Source: Glebionis coronaria | Lineage: Eukaryota > Streptophyta > Magnoliopsida > Asterales > Asteraceae | Assembly (NCBI GenBank): GCA_025667525.1 | Contig: JANFOE010002230.1 | Coordinates: forward strand, 37,477-101,476 | Reading direction: 5' to 3' | Length of the DNA stretch: 64,000 nucleotides | In this document: piece by piece, positions 1 through 11,703 of the stretch | Position numbering within the stretch: the first letter of the stretch is position 1 | Layout: each line of letters starts with the position of its first letter | Translations under genes and position numbers: made by a program | Notes under the pieces: model-generated | Database searches by the model: none | What the model saw: the letters and a program-made list of their open reading frames with translations, nothing else | Told to the model about the DNA's origin: nothing

Positions 1-43
1 ACTATAACGAACTTTCATATAGGGTGTCAAAAGCCTTGTATTA
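1..43 (+). repeat. 3' end of the 5' LTR of element A
   Basis: These 43 bp are repeated without a visible difference at 9595-9637, the end of the 3' LTR. Identity stops where the primer-binding site begins on this copy and where element D begins on the other, which fixes the LTR end. Confidence 0.9.
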
Positions 44-45
44 AA

Positions 46-60
46 TGGCGCCGCTGCCGG
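46..60 (+). other. Primer-binding site of element A (tRNA-Asp type)
   Basis: TGGCGCCGCTGCCGG starts two bases after the LTR end. It matches the complement of the 3' end of plant tRNA-Asp except for one C in place of T. The same word, three bases longer, is the primer site of both B units. Confidence 0.85.
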
Positions 61-269
61 CTCTTTTCGTTAAGATAAACGGTTTCTAGTGAGAGACGCA
101 TTGAATTTTGGGATCCGTTCTTTGAACGTTATTTTCATTGCTATAAAAATTTTCAAAAAAATCCATAAAAATTATAAAACTCTTCAAAAATACAAAAACA
201 TTAAAAAACCTATAAAACCCAAAAAGATTATATAGATATTCCTTGTGTATATTTTTCTTCTGCAGGTGC
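61..269 (+). other. 5' leader of element A with an intron-acceptor-like end
   Basis: This AT-rich, untranslated stretch contains no gene. It ends in a pyrimidine run and TGCAG at 261-265, four bases before the gag ATG at 270, which looks like a plant 3' splice site. Whether it is used cannot be told from sequence. Confidence 0.5.
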
Positions 270-3200
270 ATGCGTACTAGATCTACAAACTATTCTGAGC
301 CCGAGACTCTTGAAGATTTAGATATGGCTGGTGTTAACAACAACAACAATAATCACCCACCTCAAAATAATTTGAATAACAACCACAACAACAACAACAA
401 CAACAACAATGTCCTTCAACCTGATTTACGAACCATGGAGGAATTGTGCCAACCCACCATGAACGGACGCGGAGGCCCGATTGCGCCAATGCACGTCACG
501 GCTCAGGAGTTTTCGTTGAAGCATCATATGATACAACAAGTGCAAACGAACCCGTTTCGTGGAATTCCGGATGATGATGCCAACAAACACCTAGACAAAT
601 TCATTACCATTACCCAAAGCATGAAATGCCCCGGTGTTTCTATGGATGACCTTCGCCTTCAACTTTTTCCACACTCGCTTTCTCACCATGCCGAAAAATG
701 GTTTGACCGTCTTCCTAAGAATTCTATTCATACGTGGAACGACATGACTCAACGCTTTTTATCGCGCTACTTTCCCCCATCCATGGTCACTAGCCTTCGT
801 AACCAAATCAGTGGATTTATGCAAGAGAATGATGAATCGCTTTTCGATGCTTGGGAACGTTACAATGATTTGATCGACCGCTGTCCTAATCACAATATGC
901 TCCCCGTCACTCTCATTGACACCTTCTACAATGGTCTCACCTTTCGTGATCGTGACACGATCAATGCCGCCGCCGGTGGTACTTTTATGAAAAGGAGACC
1001 AGAGGAGTGTCGAGAGTTGATTGAAAACATGACTACTCACCACAAGAATTGGGATTCATCCGCATCCTCAAGATCTAACTCGAGAGTCAATGTTTCTTCT
1101 TCCTCCAATCCTGAAATGTCTGAAATTTCTCGACAACTCGCTGAAATGAACAAGAATTTCATGGCCATGGCCACAAACCACTTTCAACAAGCTAAAGCCG
1201 TTGCTATTTCTTGTGACACATGTGGTGGCCCTCACTCTTATAATGATTGTCCTTCTACCCAAAGCAATTATTCTGAAGACGTTAACGCAGCATACGGTAC
1301 TTATCCCACGGGAGGCTATCAAGCTCGCCCTCAAGGAGACCGTAACTTGCTAAGTTATCGATCCAACAATTATCTTGCTCCTCCCGGTTTCCCTCCTGCA
1401 AACCAAAACCAACAACAAAGCTACAATCAATCCCAACCTCGTGCAAACAATCAGTATCAATCCCAAAGAAACCCATACCCGACTCAAGGAAATTCTCAAG
1501 CTTACCAGGCTCCACCTCTCAATCAACCGATGGCAGTGAATCCAGAAGTCGAGACATTCATGAAGACTAATCGGGAGTTGGTGATGAATCTTCAGAGTCA
1601 AGTCCGCAACTTGAAGGGAGAAATGGCAAAGCAAGGGAACGATATTCGAGCCGAGCTAAGGAATGATATGGCCAAACACAATGATACAATGAATGTAAAC
1701 ATGCAAAACTCTTTTAACAATCAAGCTCTTCATCTTCGTGATATGATTGGTTCGCTCATCCAAAGTAATCAACCCTCTGCTTCGGGTACTCTTCCGAGTA
1801 ATACCGTTGCAAATCCGAGAGGGGAGATGAAAGCAATCACCACTCGTAGTGGAAAAGGTTATATGGAACCCGAGCTTCCTACACCTTCACCCGTGATTGT
1901 GAACAAGGAAAAAGAGCAACTTTCCCCATCTCCTTCACCTTCTATCCCCATTTCCCCACCACCCGTGGTTGTGAGTGATCCTATTCCCCTAAAGCCTTCT
2001 TCTTCATCCAATATACCTTATCCTTCAAGGTTGAGGAAAGAGAAGCAAAAGAGCAAGGATGACATTCAGGTTTCGAACTTCCTTAAAATGTTCAAACAAT
2101 TGAATTTTAACATCTCCTTTGCCGAGGCTCTCGCTCACATGCCCAAATACGCTAAGATGTTTAAAGATCTTTTAAGTGATAAAGAAAAGCTTCTGGACAT
2201 TGCTCAGACCCACCTTAATGAGAATTGCTCCGCAGTGCTCTTACGGCAATTGCCCACCAAACTTGGTGATCCGGGTCGCTTCTTGATTCCTTGCAACTTC
2301 CCGGGAGTAGAGAATTGCATGGCCCTAGCCGATCTAGGTGCCAGTATAAACTTAATGCCTTTAAGTGTTTGGAAGCAATTATCTCTCCCCGAGCTAGTCC
2401 CCACACGAATGACTTTGGAATTAGCCAACCGTACGGTTGCTTATCCAGTGGGGATAGCCGAAGATGTCTTTGTTGGCGTTGACAAATTCACCTTCCCGGC
2501 GGATTTTGTCGTCGTTGATTACGAAATGGATCCCCGTGTTCCATTAATCGTTGGACGTCCATTTCTGAGGACCGGTCGCACTCTTATTGATGTAGCCGCA
2601 GGCGAAATAATCATGAGAGTTGGTGATGATCAAATTGTCTTCAACATGGGTAAGATTTCTAAGCAACCTTATTCGTATGAGAGCGTTAATGCTATTGATG
2701 TTCTCGATGAGGCTTGTGAAGAACATTTTCATGATGCTTGCAAAAGTACTCTTTCTTCCCTACCCAATGTTGAGACCGTTGCCTCAATTGCTCCAGCATT
2801 GACTCCTTTTGGAGAAAGTGACTTGGATGACTTCGAAGCTAGCTTGGGTCCTCTCGATATTAAGTATGATAATTTGTCCACAAATTGGGATGAAGACATT
2901 CGTACTATTGAGAGACTTCTCAATGAGGACCCATTGTCTCCTCCTACTCCTAAAGAGGTGACTAATGATGATCCATCGTTAGTTTCACCATCTATTGAGG
3001 ATCCTCCTACTCTCGAGCTTAAGGACCTACCGCCTCATCTTGAGTACGTTTTCCTAGAAGACGACGAGAAGCTACCGGTTATCATAGCAAAGGATCTGAA
3101 AGAAGACGAAAAAGCTCGCCTTGTCGCTGTTTTGAAGAAGCATAAACGCGCTATTGCTTGGAAAATCTCCGACATCCGTGGAATTGATCCTCACTTTTGC

Positions 3201-5699
3201 ACACATAAAATTCTCATGGAGGACGACTTTAAGCCCACAATTCAAAGTCAACGAAGGGTGAATCCTAAAATCCATGAAGTCATCAAAAAAGAGGTTATCA
3301 AACTTCTTGATGCGGGTATGATTTACCCTATTTCGGATTCACCGTGGGTTAGTCCAGTCCATTGTGTGCCTAAGAAAGGCGGAATCACCGTTGTGCCCAA
3401 TGCAAACAACGAGTTAATTCCTACCCGTCTCGTTACTGGGTGGAGAGTTTGTATAGACTACCGCAAACTCAATGATGCCACGAGAAAGGATCATTTCCCT
3501 CTACCTTTTATGGACCAAATGCTTGAACGTCTAGCTGGCAATGAATATTACTGCTTTTTGGATGGTTTCTCGGGTTATTTTCAAATACCCATCGATCCCC
3601 AAGATCAAGAGAAGACAACATTCACTTGTCCCTACGGCACATTTGCCTATAAACGAATGCCTTTTGGCTTATGCAATGCCCCCGGGACTTTCCAAAGGTG
3701 CATGTTGGCTATCTTTCATGATATGGTTGAGCAAACCATGGAAGTCTTCATGGATGATTTCTCGGTCTTCGGGGATTCCTTCTCTGCTTGCCTTGCCAAT
3801 TTGGAACGTATGCTTAAGCGGTGCGAAGACACTCGCCTTGTTCTGAATTGGGAAAAATGCCATTTTATGGTAAAAGAAGGCATTGTGCTAGGACACAAAA
3901 TCTCTAAAGCCGGTCTTGAAGTTGACCGTGCTAAAGTTGATGTCATAGCCAAATTACCTCCACCTTCAACTGTGAAGGGTGTGAGAAGCTTTTTGGGTCA
4001 TGCGGGCTTCTATCGTAGATTCATTCAGGATTTCTCTAAAATCGCTCGCCCGATGACCCACCTCTTGGAAAAAGATACTCCTTTTATCTTTTCTAAAGAG
4101 TGTCTCGAAGCCTTCAATCTTCTTAAGGATAAGCTAACTAAGGCACCGGTCTTGGTTACCCCAAATTGGGAGCTGCCTTTTGAATTGATGTGCGATGCTA
4201 GCGACTTTGCTATTGGTGCGGTTTTGGGCCAACGTGTGAATAAACACTTCCAACCAATCCACTATGCTAGCAAAACAATGACGGGGGCTCAATTGCATTA
4301 TACGACAACCGAAAAAGAGCTTTTAGCTGTTGTCTATGCTTTTGAGAAATTTCGCCCCTATCTTGTTTTATCCACCACCATCGTATACACGGACCATTCC
4401 GCGTTGAAGTACTTGATGACAAAGAACGATTCTAAGCCAAGACTTCTTCGCTGGGTTTTACTCCTTCAAGAATTCAACATTGAAATTCGTGACAAGAAGG
4501 GAGCCGAAAACCTGGCCGCGGATCATTTGAGTCGACTTGAGGATCCATATCAGGGGGAACATCCGAACAAAGAGATCAATGACTCTTTCCCCCTGGAGAC
4601 TCTAATGTCTATAAATCTCAATCTTGATGGCACCCCGTGGTTTGCGGACATTGCAAACTACTTAGCGGGTGGTATTCTCATCCAAGGGTTAACATCCCAA
4701 CAAAAGAAGAAGTTCTTGAACGATGTTAAGACTTACTTTTGGGATGACCCTTATCTATTCAAACAGTGTGCTGATCTGATTATTCGTCGATGTGTTGACG
4801 GACCGGCAGCTTTTGACATCCTCCAAGCTTGCCACAAAGGACCCACCGGTGGTCACTTTGGTCCCAACTACACCGCTAAGAAAGTGTTTGATTCTGGATT
4901 CTACTGGCCCACCATTTATCGTGACGCTCACGAAATGGTTAAGCATTGTGATGCTTGCCAACGTCAAGGCAAGATCACACATAAGGATGAGATGCCTCAA
5001 ACTTTCATACAGGAATGTGAAATCTTTGATGTATGGGGCATCGACTTTATGGGGCCATTTCCATCCTCCAAAGGGAACAAGTACATCCTCGTCGCCGTCG
5101 ACTACGTCTCTAAATGGGTTGAAGCTAAGGCTCTTCCCACGAATGATGCGAGGGTGGTTGTGAACTTTTTGAAGCAGCTTTTCGCTCGATTTGGCGTTCC
5201 TCGTGCTATCATCAGTGACCGCGGGACTCATTTTTGCAACGATCAATTTGCACGAGTCATGGCAAAGTATGGTGTCAATCACCGTCTTTTCACCGATAAG
5301 TTAGATGATGCTCTGTGGGCTTTCCGTACTGCTTACAAGACCCCGATCGGTTGTACACCCTATCGTCTTGTGTACGGGAAAGCCTGCCACCTACCCATCG
5401 AGCTGGAACATAAGGCGCACTGGGCCTTGAAGTGGGCGAACTTCGACATCATCAAAGCCGGTGATCATCGCAAGGTTCAACTCAACGAGCTAAATGAACT
5501 GAGGAATGAAGCTTATGAGAACTCGCTGATCTATAAGGAGAAGACGAAGATGATCCACGATGCTAAAATCAAGAACCGAGAGTTCCACGTTGGAGATCAA
5601 GTTCTACTCTTTAACTCTCGGTTGAAGATCTTCTCTGGCAAGTTGAAGAGCCGCTGGACTGGTCCATTCACCGTCGCCAAAGTCTTTCCGTACCATTGA
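270..5699 (+). CDS. Gag-protease-RT-RNaseH-integrase polyprotein of element A (Athila type, integrase defective)
   Basis: About 1809 codons from the ATG at 270; the open frame reaches back to 243, but only through a non-ATG codon. The N-terminus is asparagine-rich. Gag core is near residues 95-250 ([15 protein letters not shown]), with a CX2CX3HX4C zinc knuckle near 315 (CDTCGGPH). The protease active-site motif DLGAS is near 690, followed by GRPFL. RT spans about 1000-1200, with FMDD as the YXDD box near 1160; RNase H starts near 1307 ([13 protein letters not shown]). The integrase has its HHCC zinc finger (1522-1575), first Asp in GIDFMG and second Asp in ISDRG. It then jumps from KYGVNHRL almost directly to [12 protein letters not shown], so the stretch that carries the catalytic Glu in relatives is absent. 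The frame ends early at KVFPYH. It was probably active as RNA template and Gag source, but is not integration-competent. Confidence 0.93.
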   Translation: MRTRSTNYSEPETLEDLDMAGVNNNNNNHPPQNNLNNNHNNNNNNNNVLQPDLRTMEELCQPTMNGRGGPIAPMHVTAQEFSLKHHMIQQVQTNPFRGIPDDDANKHLDKFITITQSMKCPGVSMDDLRLQLFPHSLSHHAEKWFDRLPKNSIHTWNDMTQRFLSRYFPPSMVTSLRNQISGFMQENDESLFDAWERYNDLIDRCPNHNMLPVTLIDTFYNGLTFRDRDTINAAAGGTFMKRRPEECRELIENMTTHHKNWDSSASSRSNSRVNVSSSSNPEMSEISRQLAEMNKNFMAMATNHFQQAKAVAISCDTCGGPHSYNDCPSTQSNYSEDVNAAYGTYPTGGYQARPQGDRNLLSYRSNNYLAPPGFPPANQNQQQSYNQSQPRANNQYQSQRNPYPTQGNSQAYQAPPLNQPMAVNPEVETFMKTNRELVMNLQSQVRNLKGEMAKQGNDIRAELRNDMAKHNDTMNVNMQNSFNNQALHLRDMIGSLIQSNQPSASGTLPSNTVANPRGEMKAITTRSGKGYMEPELPTPSPVIVNKEKEQLSPSPSPSIPISPPPVVVSDPIPLKPSSSSNIPYPSRLRKEKQKSKDDIQVSNFLKMFKQLNFNISFAEALAHMPKYAKMFKDLLSDKEKLLDIAQTHLNENCSAVLLRQLPTKLGDPGRFLIPCNFPGVENCMALADLGASINLMPLSVWKQLSLPELVPTRMTLELANRTVAYPVGIAEDVFVGVDKFTFPADFVVVDYEMDPRVPLIVGRPFLRTGRTLIDVAAGEIIMRVGDDQIVFNMGKISKQPYSYESVNAIDVLDEACEEHFHDACKSTLSSLPNVETVASIAPALTPFGESDLDDFEASLGPLDIKYDNLSTNWDEDIRTIERLLNEDPLSPPTPKEVTNDDPSLVSPSIEDPPTLELKDLPPHLEYVFLEDDEKLPVIIAKDLKEDEKARLVAVLKKHKRAIAWKISDIRGIDPHFCTHKILMEDDFKPTIQSQRRVNPKIHEVIKKEVIKLLDAGMIYPISDSPWVSPVHCVPKKGGITVVPNANNELIPTRLVTGWRVCIDYRKLNDATRKDHFPLPFMDQMLERLAGNEYYCFLDGFSGYFQIPIDPQDQEKTTFTCPYGTFAYKRMPFGLCNAPGTFQRCMLAIFHDMVEQTMEVFMDDFSVFGDSFSACLANLERMLKRCEDTRLVLNWEKCHFMVKEGIVLGHKISKAGLEVDRAKVDVIAKLPPPSTVKGVRSFLGHAGFYRRFIQDFSKIARPMTHLLEKDTPFIFSKECLEAFNLLKDKLTKAPVLVTPNWELPFELMCDASDFAIGAVLGQRVNKHFQPIHYASKTMTGAQLHYTTTEKELLAVVYAFEKFRPYLVLSTTIVYTDHSALKYLMTKNDSKPRLLRWVLLLQEFNIEIRDKKGAENLAADHLSRLEDPYQGEHPNKEINDSFPLETLMSINLNLDGTPWFADIANYLAGGILIQGLTSQQKKKFLNDVKTYFWDDPYLFKQCADLIIRRCVDGPAAFDILQACHKGPTGGHFGPNYTAKKVFDSGFYWPTIYRDAHEMVKHCDACQRQGKITHKDEMPQTFIQECEIFDVWGIDFMGPFPSSKGNKYILVAVDYVSKWVEAKALPTNDARVVVNFLKQLFARFGVPRAIISDRGTHFCNDQFARVMAKYGVNHRLFTDKLDDALWAFRTAYKTPIGCTPYRLVYGKACHLPIELEHKAHWALKWANFDIIKAGDHRKVQLNELNELRNEAYENSLIYKEKTKMIHDAKIKNREFHVGDQVLLFNSRLKIFSGKLKSRWTGPFTVAKVFPYH

Positions 5700-5817
5700 G
5701 CTTTCTCAGCCGAATGGGCCCAATTTCAAGGTGAATGGCCAGCGTTTGAAGCTGTACTTTGGTGAGGACATCTCTCAAGAGATGATTCCATCCCTCACCA
5801 CGTTCCCCATGAACTAA
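5692..5817 (+). pseudogene. Frameshifted C-terminal tail of the element A integrase
   Basis: After the stop at 5697-5699 the next reading frame stays open for 41 codons to TAA at 5815-5817. It starts TIELSQPNG and ends TTFPMN, and contains NFKVNGQRLK, a typical end of Athila pol. A small indel near 5690 therefore separates the last part of pol from its reading frame. Confidence 0.75.
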
Positions 5818-7832
5818 AATTGGGTCGAGTCAGGCTCATGACTCGGTGAACAAAAACAAGCGCTTCTCGGGAGGCAACCCGTGTTCTATCCTTTACTACT
5901 TTCATAATAAGTGTAGGGGGAGCCCCGCATATGTTTGTTGTCTTGTTTCTTGTGCTGTGCAGGGATTTAAGCTTCAGAGAGCATCTTGATGACTTTTGAC
6001 GAACCGTGATACCGTGTTTCCCATCTTCCCGGTTCTATCCTAAACTCTTGTGATTCAATATTTCATATTCTATATGTTCACATTGAATTCACTTTAGTTG
6101 TCCTTTCCTTAGCAAGAGTTAAACAAAGTGCACAATGTCCTAAGTGTAGGGGAGTTTACTCCCACATGCTTAAACATTGAGGACAATGTTTATCTCAAGT
6201 GTAGGGGGGACTTCTATCGAAGTAAGTGGTTTTTTTCCATGAATTTGCCCTCATTTTAACCGGAAAATTTGATTTTTCGACATTTTTCAAAATTTTTAAT
6301 CTATTTTGGCCTAGTTGTATAGTTGTATTTGCCTTTGTTATGTTTCCTTTGCTAGAATAAATTTTTAATAAAGTGGTTTTAGATTTTTCTTAGTCGTGAA
6401 CATTTTGACTCAACCCGAGTTTACTTGCCTAAGTTTACTCTAGCTAGTATCCTTAACGTATTTAAGTCAAGTTTTGCTAGGCTTTTATATAGGGAGCTAT
6501 AAAACGCGAAAGTCTTAACTCTCACAGGTTAAGAACAAGAACTTTTCGCAAGTTCCTATAATTGATCCTAGAGAGTCGTTTATCAAGGGAACTTTAAAAT
6601 GCGATTTCTAAACTTGAAAAAGTCTAAGAATTTGCAAGATCCTATAGGCGACTCGAAAACCCAAAACTTTGATTTAATAGGCTAAGCATCCACGAGTCTC
6701 ATTCCTTGAGATTTTAAATTGTGGAGGACGAGAGATGATAGAGTCAATTATAAGTTCGGTATTCTTTCGTGAATTTATGTGAGTTAATTATGAGCCTATT
6801 CTCCCTCCGCTTGCTAATAAAGTAATCTGCTAATAAATAAGGTTGTACGATTTGAAAAGTTACTTAGCTTCTAGCCCCAGATCGTTTAAAAGTTGCTCGG
6901 TAATGACGAGAGTTCATAGCCAAGGCATAACTTATGAAGCGGGGCGCGAAGATTGGCGAGTCCGAAAAGGCCCTAACAAGGCATGAGGACTACATTTTGT
7001 TGCTAAAGATCCAAAAGTGATGTGAAGAATCATTTATCGAAAATCAATATGAAGGATCGAGACACACGACGAAAAGCAAGAACTCCCCAAAAGTCATGGA
7101 GAAGTCTATCCGAAAAGACCCTAACAAGGTATGAGGATAAATAGATCCAAGTCCTAAAAGGAGGCGGATCGTTGTATATCAAAGTCCAAAATAAAGATTG
7201 GAGAAAAATGAAGAAGTCGTGGTCCAAAGATGAAGAATCTCTCAAAAACTTCAAGTGAAGAAATTCCTATTATGAAGAGAAGACCATAATTTCAAGAACG
7301 TCTCTCGAAGATTCGAAGTATGAAGTCGCTGCCAAATATCGGCCCGAGAAAGGTCTCAAATCGCGAACCAAGTTATGCCAAGATATGAACTTTCTGATAT
7401 CCCGAGAAGCAGTTTTAAAAGATTTGGTCCTTTAGCTAACTATTGATTAAATCGTTCACCTTATTTTCGGACTAAATAACTATCGAAATAAGTCAAACAA
7501 TGCATCCTCGTGATCATTCAAGACAAAAATAAAATATAAGAGATACACCTAGGAATAAGGGAGTCTAAGTAAATAATTAGCCCACATGAGTTCGTGATAG
7601 TTTGCTAACTTATAATAACAATGATCTCGTTTCTAAGCTTGGTATGGGGAACGTGAAACTTGAGGATGATAAACGTTCATGGCCGCCAAAACCCAATGTA
7701 AGTTTTTAATTTCTTTGTTTATTTCTATCTTTTATGTTTAGTATCTAATAAAGGCCAAGGTGGGTTATTTATGATGGAAAATGTAAACCGTGCTTAAAAA
7801 TTAATGCATTGCATGAGGGCATTGTAATGGTC
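5818..7832 (+). other. 3' noncoding region of element A, partly conserved with element B
   Basis: About 2 kb with no credible ORF and no env-like gene. It opens with a GAGTCA..CTCATGACTCGGTGA stretch and a short CGGG/CCCG stem around AGGCAA (5868-5881); the same opening follows the ORF of element B. AGTGTAGGGG polypurine-like words recur near 5910, 6143 and 6198. Two blocks, about 6460-6690 and 6835-7260, are closely similar to noncoding DNA of element B (19955-20170; 32425-32900), although the two elements have unrelated LTRs. This points to a conserved RNA or DNA function rather than a lost gene. Confidence 0.7.
6171..6192 (+). other. Perfect 9-bp hairpin between two polypurine-like words
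   Basis: TAAACATTG, loop AGGA, CAATGTTTA. It lies between polypurine-like words at about 6143 and 6198. Element B has the same hairpin at 41806-41825 (8-bp stem), and a mutated form at 19706-19725. Confidence 0.7.
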
Positions 7833-7844
7833 AAGTGTAGGGGA
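7833..7844 (+). other. Polypurine tract of element A
   Basis: AAGTGTAGGGGA lies two bases before the inferred start of the 3' LTR. It is the last of four similar words in the 3' region. Confidence 0.7.
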
Positions 7845-8278
7845 TTTAATAAGTGTGAAAACACTTATCCTTTTACCACTTATTTCCAATAATAACAAGA
7901 CCAAAACGTTGATTTATGTCGTAAAAGTCGGAATTATGCGTGGTTTGTGTTTTTATTGTGTTTTAGGACCAAAATATGAAAAAGGAAGAAAACACGGGCT
8001 TTCACGGGCTTTTACTGAAGAAAACGGGAAAAAGACGAAGTCAAAAGATCAAGAGTGCAAAAAGAACGGAAGTCTAAGACCTATTCTGAAGATTTATCGA
8101 AGAAAAAGTCAAAAGACGGAAGTTTAACGAAGTCGAAGAACTTAAGTCTAATAGAAGAAGAAAATTAAAAGACAAGTTCAAATCCCGAGACGACAAAGAC
8201 GAAGAATTAAAGTCGAGTCGAGAAAACGTGAAGAAAACAAGAAAGAAGATGCAACACATGCACTCCTTCCACCTTCCC

Positions 8279-8286
8279 TATAAATA
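8279..8286 (+). promoter_or_regulatory. Candidate TATA box of the element A LTR
   Basis: TATAAATA after a C-rich stretch, about 430 bp into the LTR. It is the best core-promoter candidate in this LTR; no transcription start can be assigned. Confidence 0.55.
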
Positions 8287-8854
8287 CCCTCCTAATAGTC
8301 ATTAGGAGGGTGGTTAGAGTTTTTAGTTAATTTTCACTTTTTAGTTTTTAGAGAGAGAAAGTCTTAAACTTTCTCTCACTAGTTCGTCTTTTACTTTTAA
8401 TCTTTTAAGATTAACACTTTTGTATGCTTATTTTTATTAATCAAGTTCATTTTTAAGCTTTTATCTCTTAATCTCATTCTACTTTCTTGATTTAAGATTG
8501 ATTTTGGTGTGATTATCATGTGATCCGTGTTGTTCTAATTGATTTCATGCTAAAAAGTTAATCTTTTGATCATTTTATAAGATTTCATTTGATTAAGCTT
8601 TAAGACTTTTGTGCTTATTGGCTTATTTTTATGATCATCTTACTTTTCTTATTAAAAAGTTTATTAAAAAGTTTATGTTTTTATTGTTTGATCTAAAAAG
8701 TTGCTTGATTTCGAGTTGGATAAGTGGATTAAAGTGCTTATTTGATTTGGTTAAGTATTTGGATTGATAAGTTTTTGGTATTAGCTTATACAAGTTAGCT
8801 TATTACCTAGCTTATTCCATTTCCATAGATTTCGGAAAGGGTGGTAAATCCCCT

Positions 8855-9293
8855 TTCCGATTGGTATTCCGACCGATACACCCCCTTAACCAATTTCCTT
8901 GATTTTAGGAATGTTGTTATGCCCCTTTCCGATTGCCCCTTATTCCGACGGCACCCCTGCTCCACATTCCGATTGACCAATCGGATTAGGGTTTAACCTT
9001 TCCGATTGGTTCCTCGCTTTGTATTCCGATTGATCTTCATTTTCCGACGGCAAGGAATTTGTCCATTTTCCGATTGGGTTGTTTAGCTAGTATTCCGACG
9101 GTGTCTCTTCTCTTTATTCCGATTATGGGTAAGTCCAATATTCCGATTGGGAGTATTGATATGAATTCCGATTGACCCACTTTTATATTCCGATTGGTGT
9201 CCATTTGTAGTATTCCGATTGACAGTTTTTCAGTTATTCCGATTGTATTACTTCTTCCCAACATTCCGACCATCCGATCGGAATACATTCCGA
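8855..9293 (+). repeat. Periodic TTCCGA array in the element A LTR
   Basis: Seventeen copies of the core TTCCGA, mostly followed by TTG or CGG, start at 8855, 8867, 8927, 8943, 8967, 9000, 9024, 9042, 9068, 9093, 9117, 9141, 9166, 9188, 9213, 9237, 9264 and 9288 (the first two are close together). From 9068 on, spacing is 22-27 bp, mostly 24 or 25. The spacers are unrelated to each other, so this is a phased motif rather than a simple tandem duplication. Confidence 0.85.
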
Positions 9294-11292
9294 TCGGGCT
9301 CCCTTTTGGATGCTTTTGGTTTCTTTCGACATAACTTTCTTATAGTACCTTTTATTTTTCTGAAAATTTTCCAAGTGTTAGTTTTATTTAGAGAATTAGT
9401 TCTTTTCCATTATCACCTTTAAATTTTATGCATTATTTTACTTGTCATTTCAATATTAATCTTTTAACTTCCACTTTACTTAACGACACTTTAAATACTT
9501 GAAATTAGTCTAAAACAAATCAACCAAACCTTTGATCCACCAAAAGACGATTGAGTCGCACTTTAGACCGGTTTTCAATTCGAAAAGATTCGGAACTATA
9601 ACGAACTTTCATATAGGGTGTCAAAAGCCTTGTATTAGTATGTAACATCATCTACATCTAAAATATGCAATCTGCATGACCTGTAATATCTCCAGTAACT
9701 AGGAACCTAATTCTCTAATTCCTTCAATATTTCTTGATCATAATTGTGTGGCTCATACATAAAGAGAAATTCCCAGTATAATAGTGATACTTCAGTTTTA
9801 CCTGCACTCCCTTCTTGAACTAACCTTGAAAGATCTTGAATATCTTGACCGTCAAAAATGTGAAGAATATCCTCCAAAATCTGAATACTCTAGTTGTGCC
9901 ATCAGTTCTCTGAATTCCATGAGCTTCAAGTCCTTGATCTATAGAGTAAATCCACTTAGCAATGGATTCTCTCTTTCCAAAAATCTCTGTATCAATACAT
10001 TGATCTTCAAATTTCACAATCTTCAAGTACTTCTTTAAGCTCTCATCATCATCACTATCCTCTGCTGTTGTTTTAGTTTTCTTAGCTTTCTTCTTTAGCT
10101 TTGTTGACCTTTTCCTTTTAACACCCTTGGAAATTCCCTCAAGTTCTGTTGAACCCTCTTCCAAGTGTGTATGTACCGTTTCCTCAATATGTACTGTTGT
10201 ATGTACTGTTGACTGTGTATGTGCTGCTTGTACATTTTCAGTCTGAGCAATATCTTGAGTTTCAACTCCTGTATTCATTCTTTGAGCATTCTCTTCCTCC
10301 CTTGACCTTACTTTATCCTTTCTATTCTTCCTCACATAAGTGATCTTGATAGGTGGAGATGTATTTGTAGGTTCAGCAGTACTTGGCTCAATTCTAGGAG
10401 TACTACTAAATTATCTTTGTTGTTGTAGTTGTTTCTTGAATTCTTCACAGCTTTCTTATCTGCTTCAGATCCAATCTCAACAAAATTCAATTCAGTCCTC
10501 TTACTTTGCTCATACAAAGTCTTGATTTCTTCAAAATTCTTCTTGACCAGCTGAATATGAGTAAATCCTTTAACTTTCTTAAGAAAGTTCATCATCTGAT
10601 TTCTAATCTGCATAGTAGTTGGAGGCTTAATCTTTTCTTTCCTTCTCTTTTCAGCAAAGAATCTTTGTTGCTCCCTTACCAGATCATCATACAATTTAGA
10701 TTTCTCTTCTTTATCATATGCATCTCTTTCTTCGGCTATCAATTAGTCTACAATAAGCTCACTTGCATGTATCTCAGCTTGAATCCTGTCATACTCTTGT
10801 ATGTTCCATTCTTGCTGTATTCTTTTAGCTTCTAGCAAATCCTGCTTTGCTGCAAGTTCTTCCTGCAATTCATTTTCACGAATTTGTGCTTGCATTCCAT
10901 AAGCAAATTCCTCATCATGGTCTATTTGATTAAATCTGTACATGACTTTGTTTATATCATCATTTGAATCACTTTCATCTTCAGATTCTGATAATAATTG
11001 CTTCTTCCCCTTATCCTTTAGATTAATCTTAGGTAGCTTCTTCTTCAGCTTGGTAGCTGTTTCTTCATTATCTTGCTGTTGAATGACTATACCTTTAGTA
11101 GGGTGTGAAGCTTGAACTTTCTTACCTTGAATTTGATCCTTTTTGGCAAGAACTTCTTGTTGTGTCTTTTTCTCTACTTCTGCTTGTTTAGTCTTCTCAA
11201 CTAAATTATTCTTTAAATCAAGCAGCAATTGGGCTAAAGTCTCATTTTCTCCAAATGGAGTTTGACTTTCTAGTGAAGGATGATCACCGGCG

Positions 11293-11392
11293 GTACTTGC
11301 AATCGGCTTAGTTGGCTTAGCAGTACTTGGGTCTTCAACAATGTCAGCAGTACTTGCAGTCGGCTTAGTTGGCTTAGCAGTACTTGGATCTT
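11293..11392 (-). repeat. 57-bp tandem duplication inside the third ORF of element D
   Basis: Two units (from 11293 and from 11350) each encode DPSTAKPTKP followed by TASTA or IASTA on the minus strand. Each unit carries two copies of the element D word GTACTT. Element B inserted in the second unit. Confidence 0.8.
11388..11392. repeat. Target-site duplication of element B, left copy (ATCTT)
   Basis: ATCTT lies directly before the first LTR and again directly after the third LTR (47354-47358). No such duplication flanks the middle LTR. Confidence 0.92.
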
Positions 11393-11703
11393 TGATGAGA
11401 TGGCATTTATACATGATCTCATCGTTCTTTTCGGGCTTTAAATGCATAAAAATGTCATAAAATACCATATATATGCTTGTGTTTATTTACTTGTGTATTT
11501 TAGGTATGGATATCGTGAAAAAGACAAAAGATCACAAGTTACAAGGAAAAAACGGACACGAGAAACGAAGCCGTACAAAGAACCGGGCCCTAATCATGGA
11601 ATTCTCAACAAATACCCTTGAAGACTTGAAGACAAACAAGATTGATCCTCATTCATTGAAGAAATGACACTTAAAACCCTTGTATATTAATAATTACAAG
11701 TTT

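Larger units (their letters stand above)
1..9637 (+). mobile_element. Element A: Athila-type Ty3/gypsy LTR retrotransposon, left end outside the window
   Basis: Order on the plus strand: last 43 bp of the 5' LTR, tRNA-Asp-type primer site, short leader, one long gag-protease-RT-RNaseH-integrase ORF, about 2 kb of noncoding DNA, polypurine tract, 3' LTR. RT before integrase places it in Ty3/gypsy. The Asp-type primer site, the [10 protein letters not shown] protease motif and the long noncoding 3' region fit the Athila lineage. The right end (9637) cuts the third ORF of copia element D in mid-reading, so A is nested in D. The left flank is not visible, so the target duplication (expected GTATG from the right flank) cannot be checked. 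Confidence 0.92.
7847..9637 (+). repeat. 3' LTR of element A (about 1.8 kb)
   Basis: The right end is fixed by the match to positions 1-43. The left end is inferred from the polypurine tract and from short inverted termini: TAATA at the start and TATTA at the end, so the ends are TA..TA rather than TG..CA. An 8-bp stem with GAAA loop (7849-7868) sits at the very start. Contents: a TATA box at 8279, a GA-rich stretch (7960-8240), and a periodic TTCCGA array at 8855-9293. The left boundary could be off by two bases. Confidence 0.78.
9638..11392 (-). pseudogene. C-terminal half of the third ORF of element D, broken
   Basis: This continues the reading of 47359-49346 across the element B insertion (VNFIED on the right, DPSTAKPTKP here). 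It has low complexity at first, then a long charged helical stretch (QEELAAKQDLLEAKRIQQEW), lysine-rich segments (KRKRSTKLKKKAKKTK) and finally a tryptophan-bearing part (WRYYRSC) that aligns loosely with the C-terminus of the same ORF in element C (WRLYSAAG). A stop lies near 10743, a frameshift near 10340-10430 and another stop near 9690. Reading is cut at 9638 by the LTR of element A. The product is unknown: no enzyme motif is visible, and the charged helical region suggests a structural or nucleic-acid-contacting protein. Confidence 0.75.

Noticed and set aside
5818..7832. An env-like ORF in the 3' region of element A
   Set aside because: No open frame longer than about 75 codons is found in sense orientation, and no membrane or signal segments.
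7855..8127. 90-codon open frame at the start of the element A 3' LTR
   Set aside because: Lysine-rich translation of a GA-rich stretch; no match to a known protein, and it lies upstream of the TATA box.
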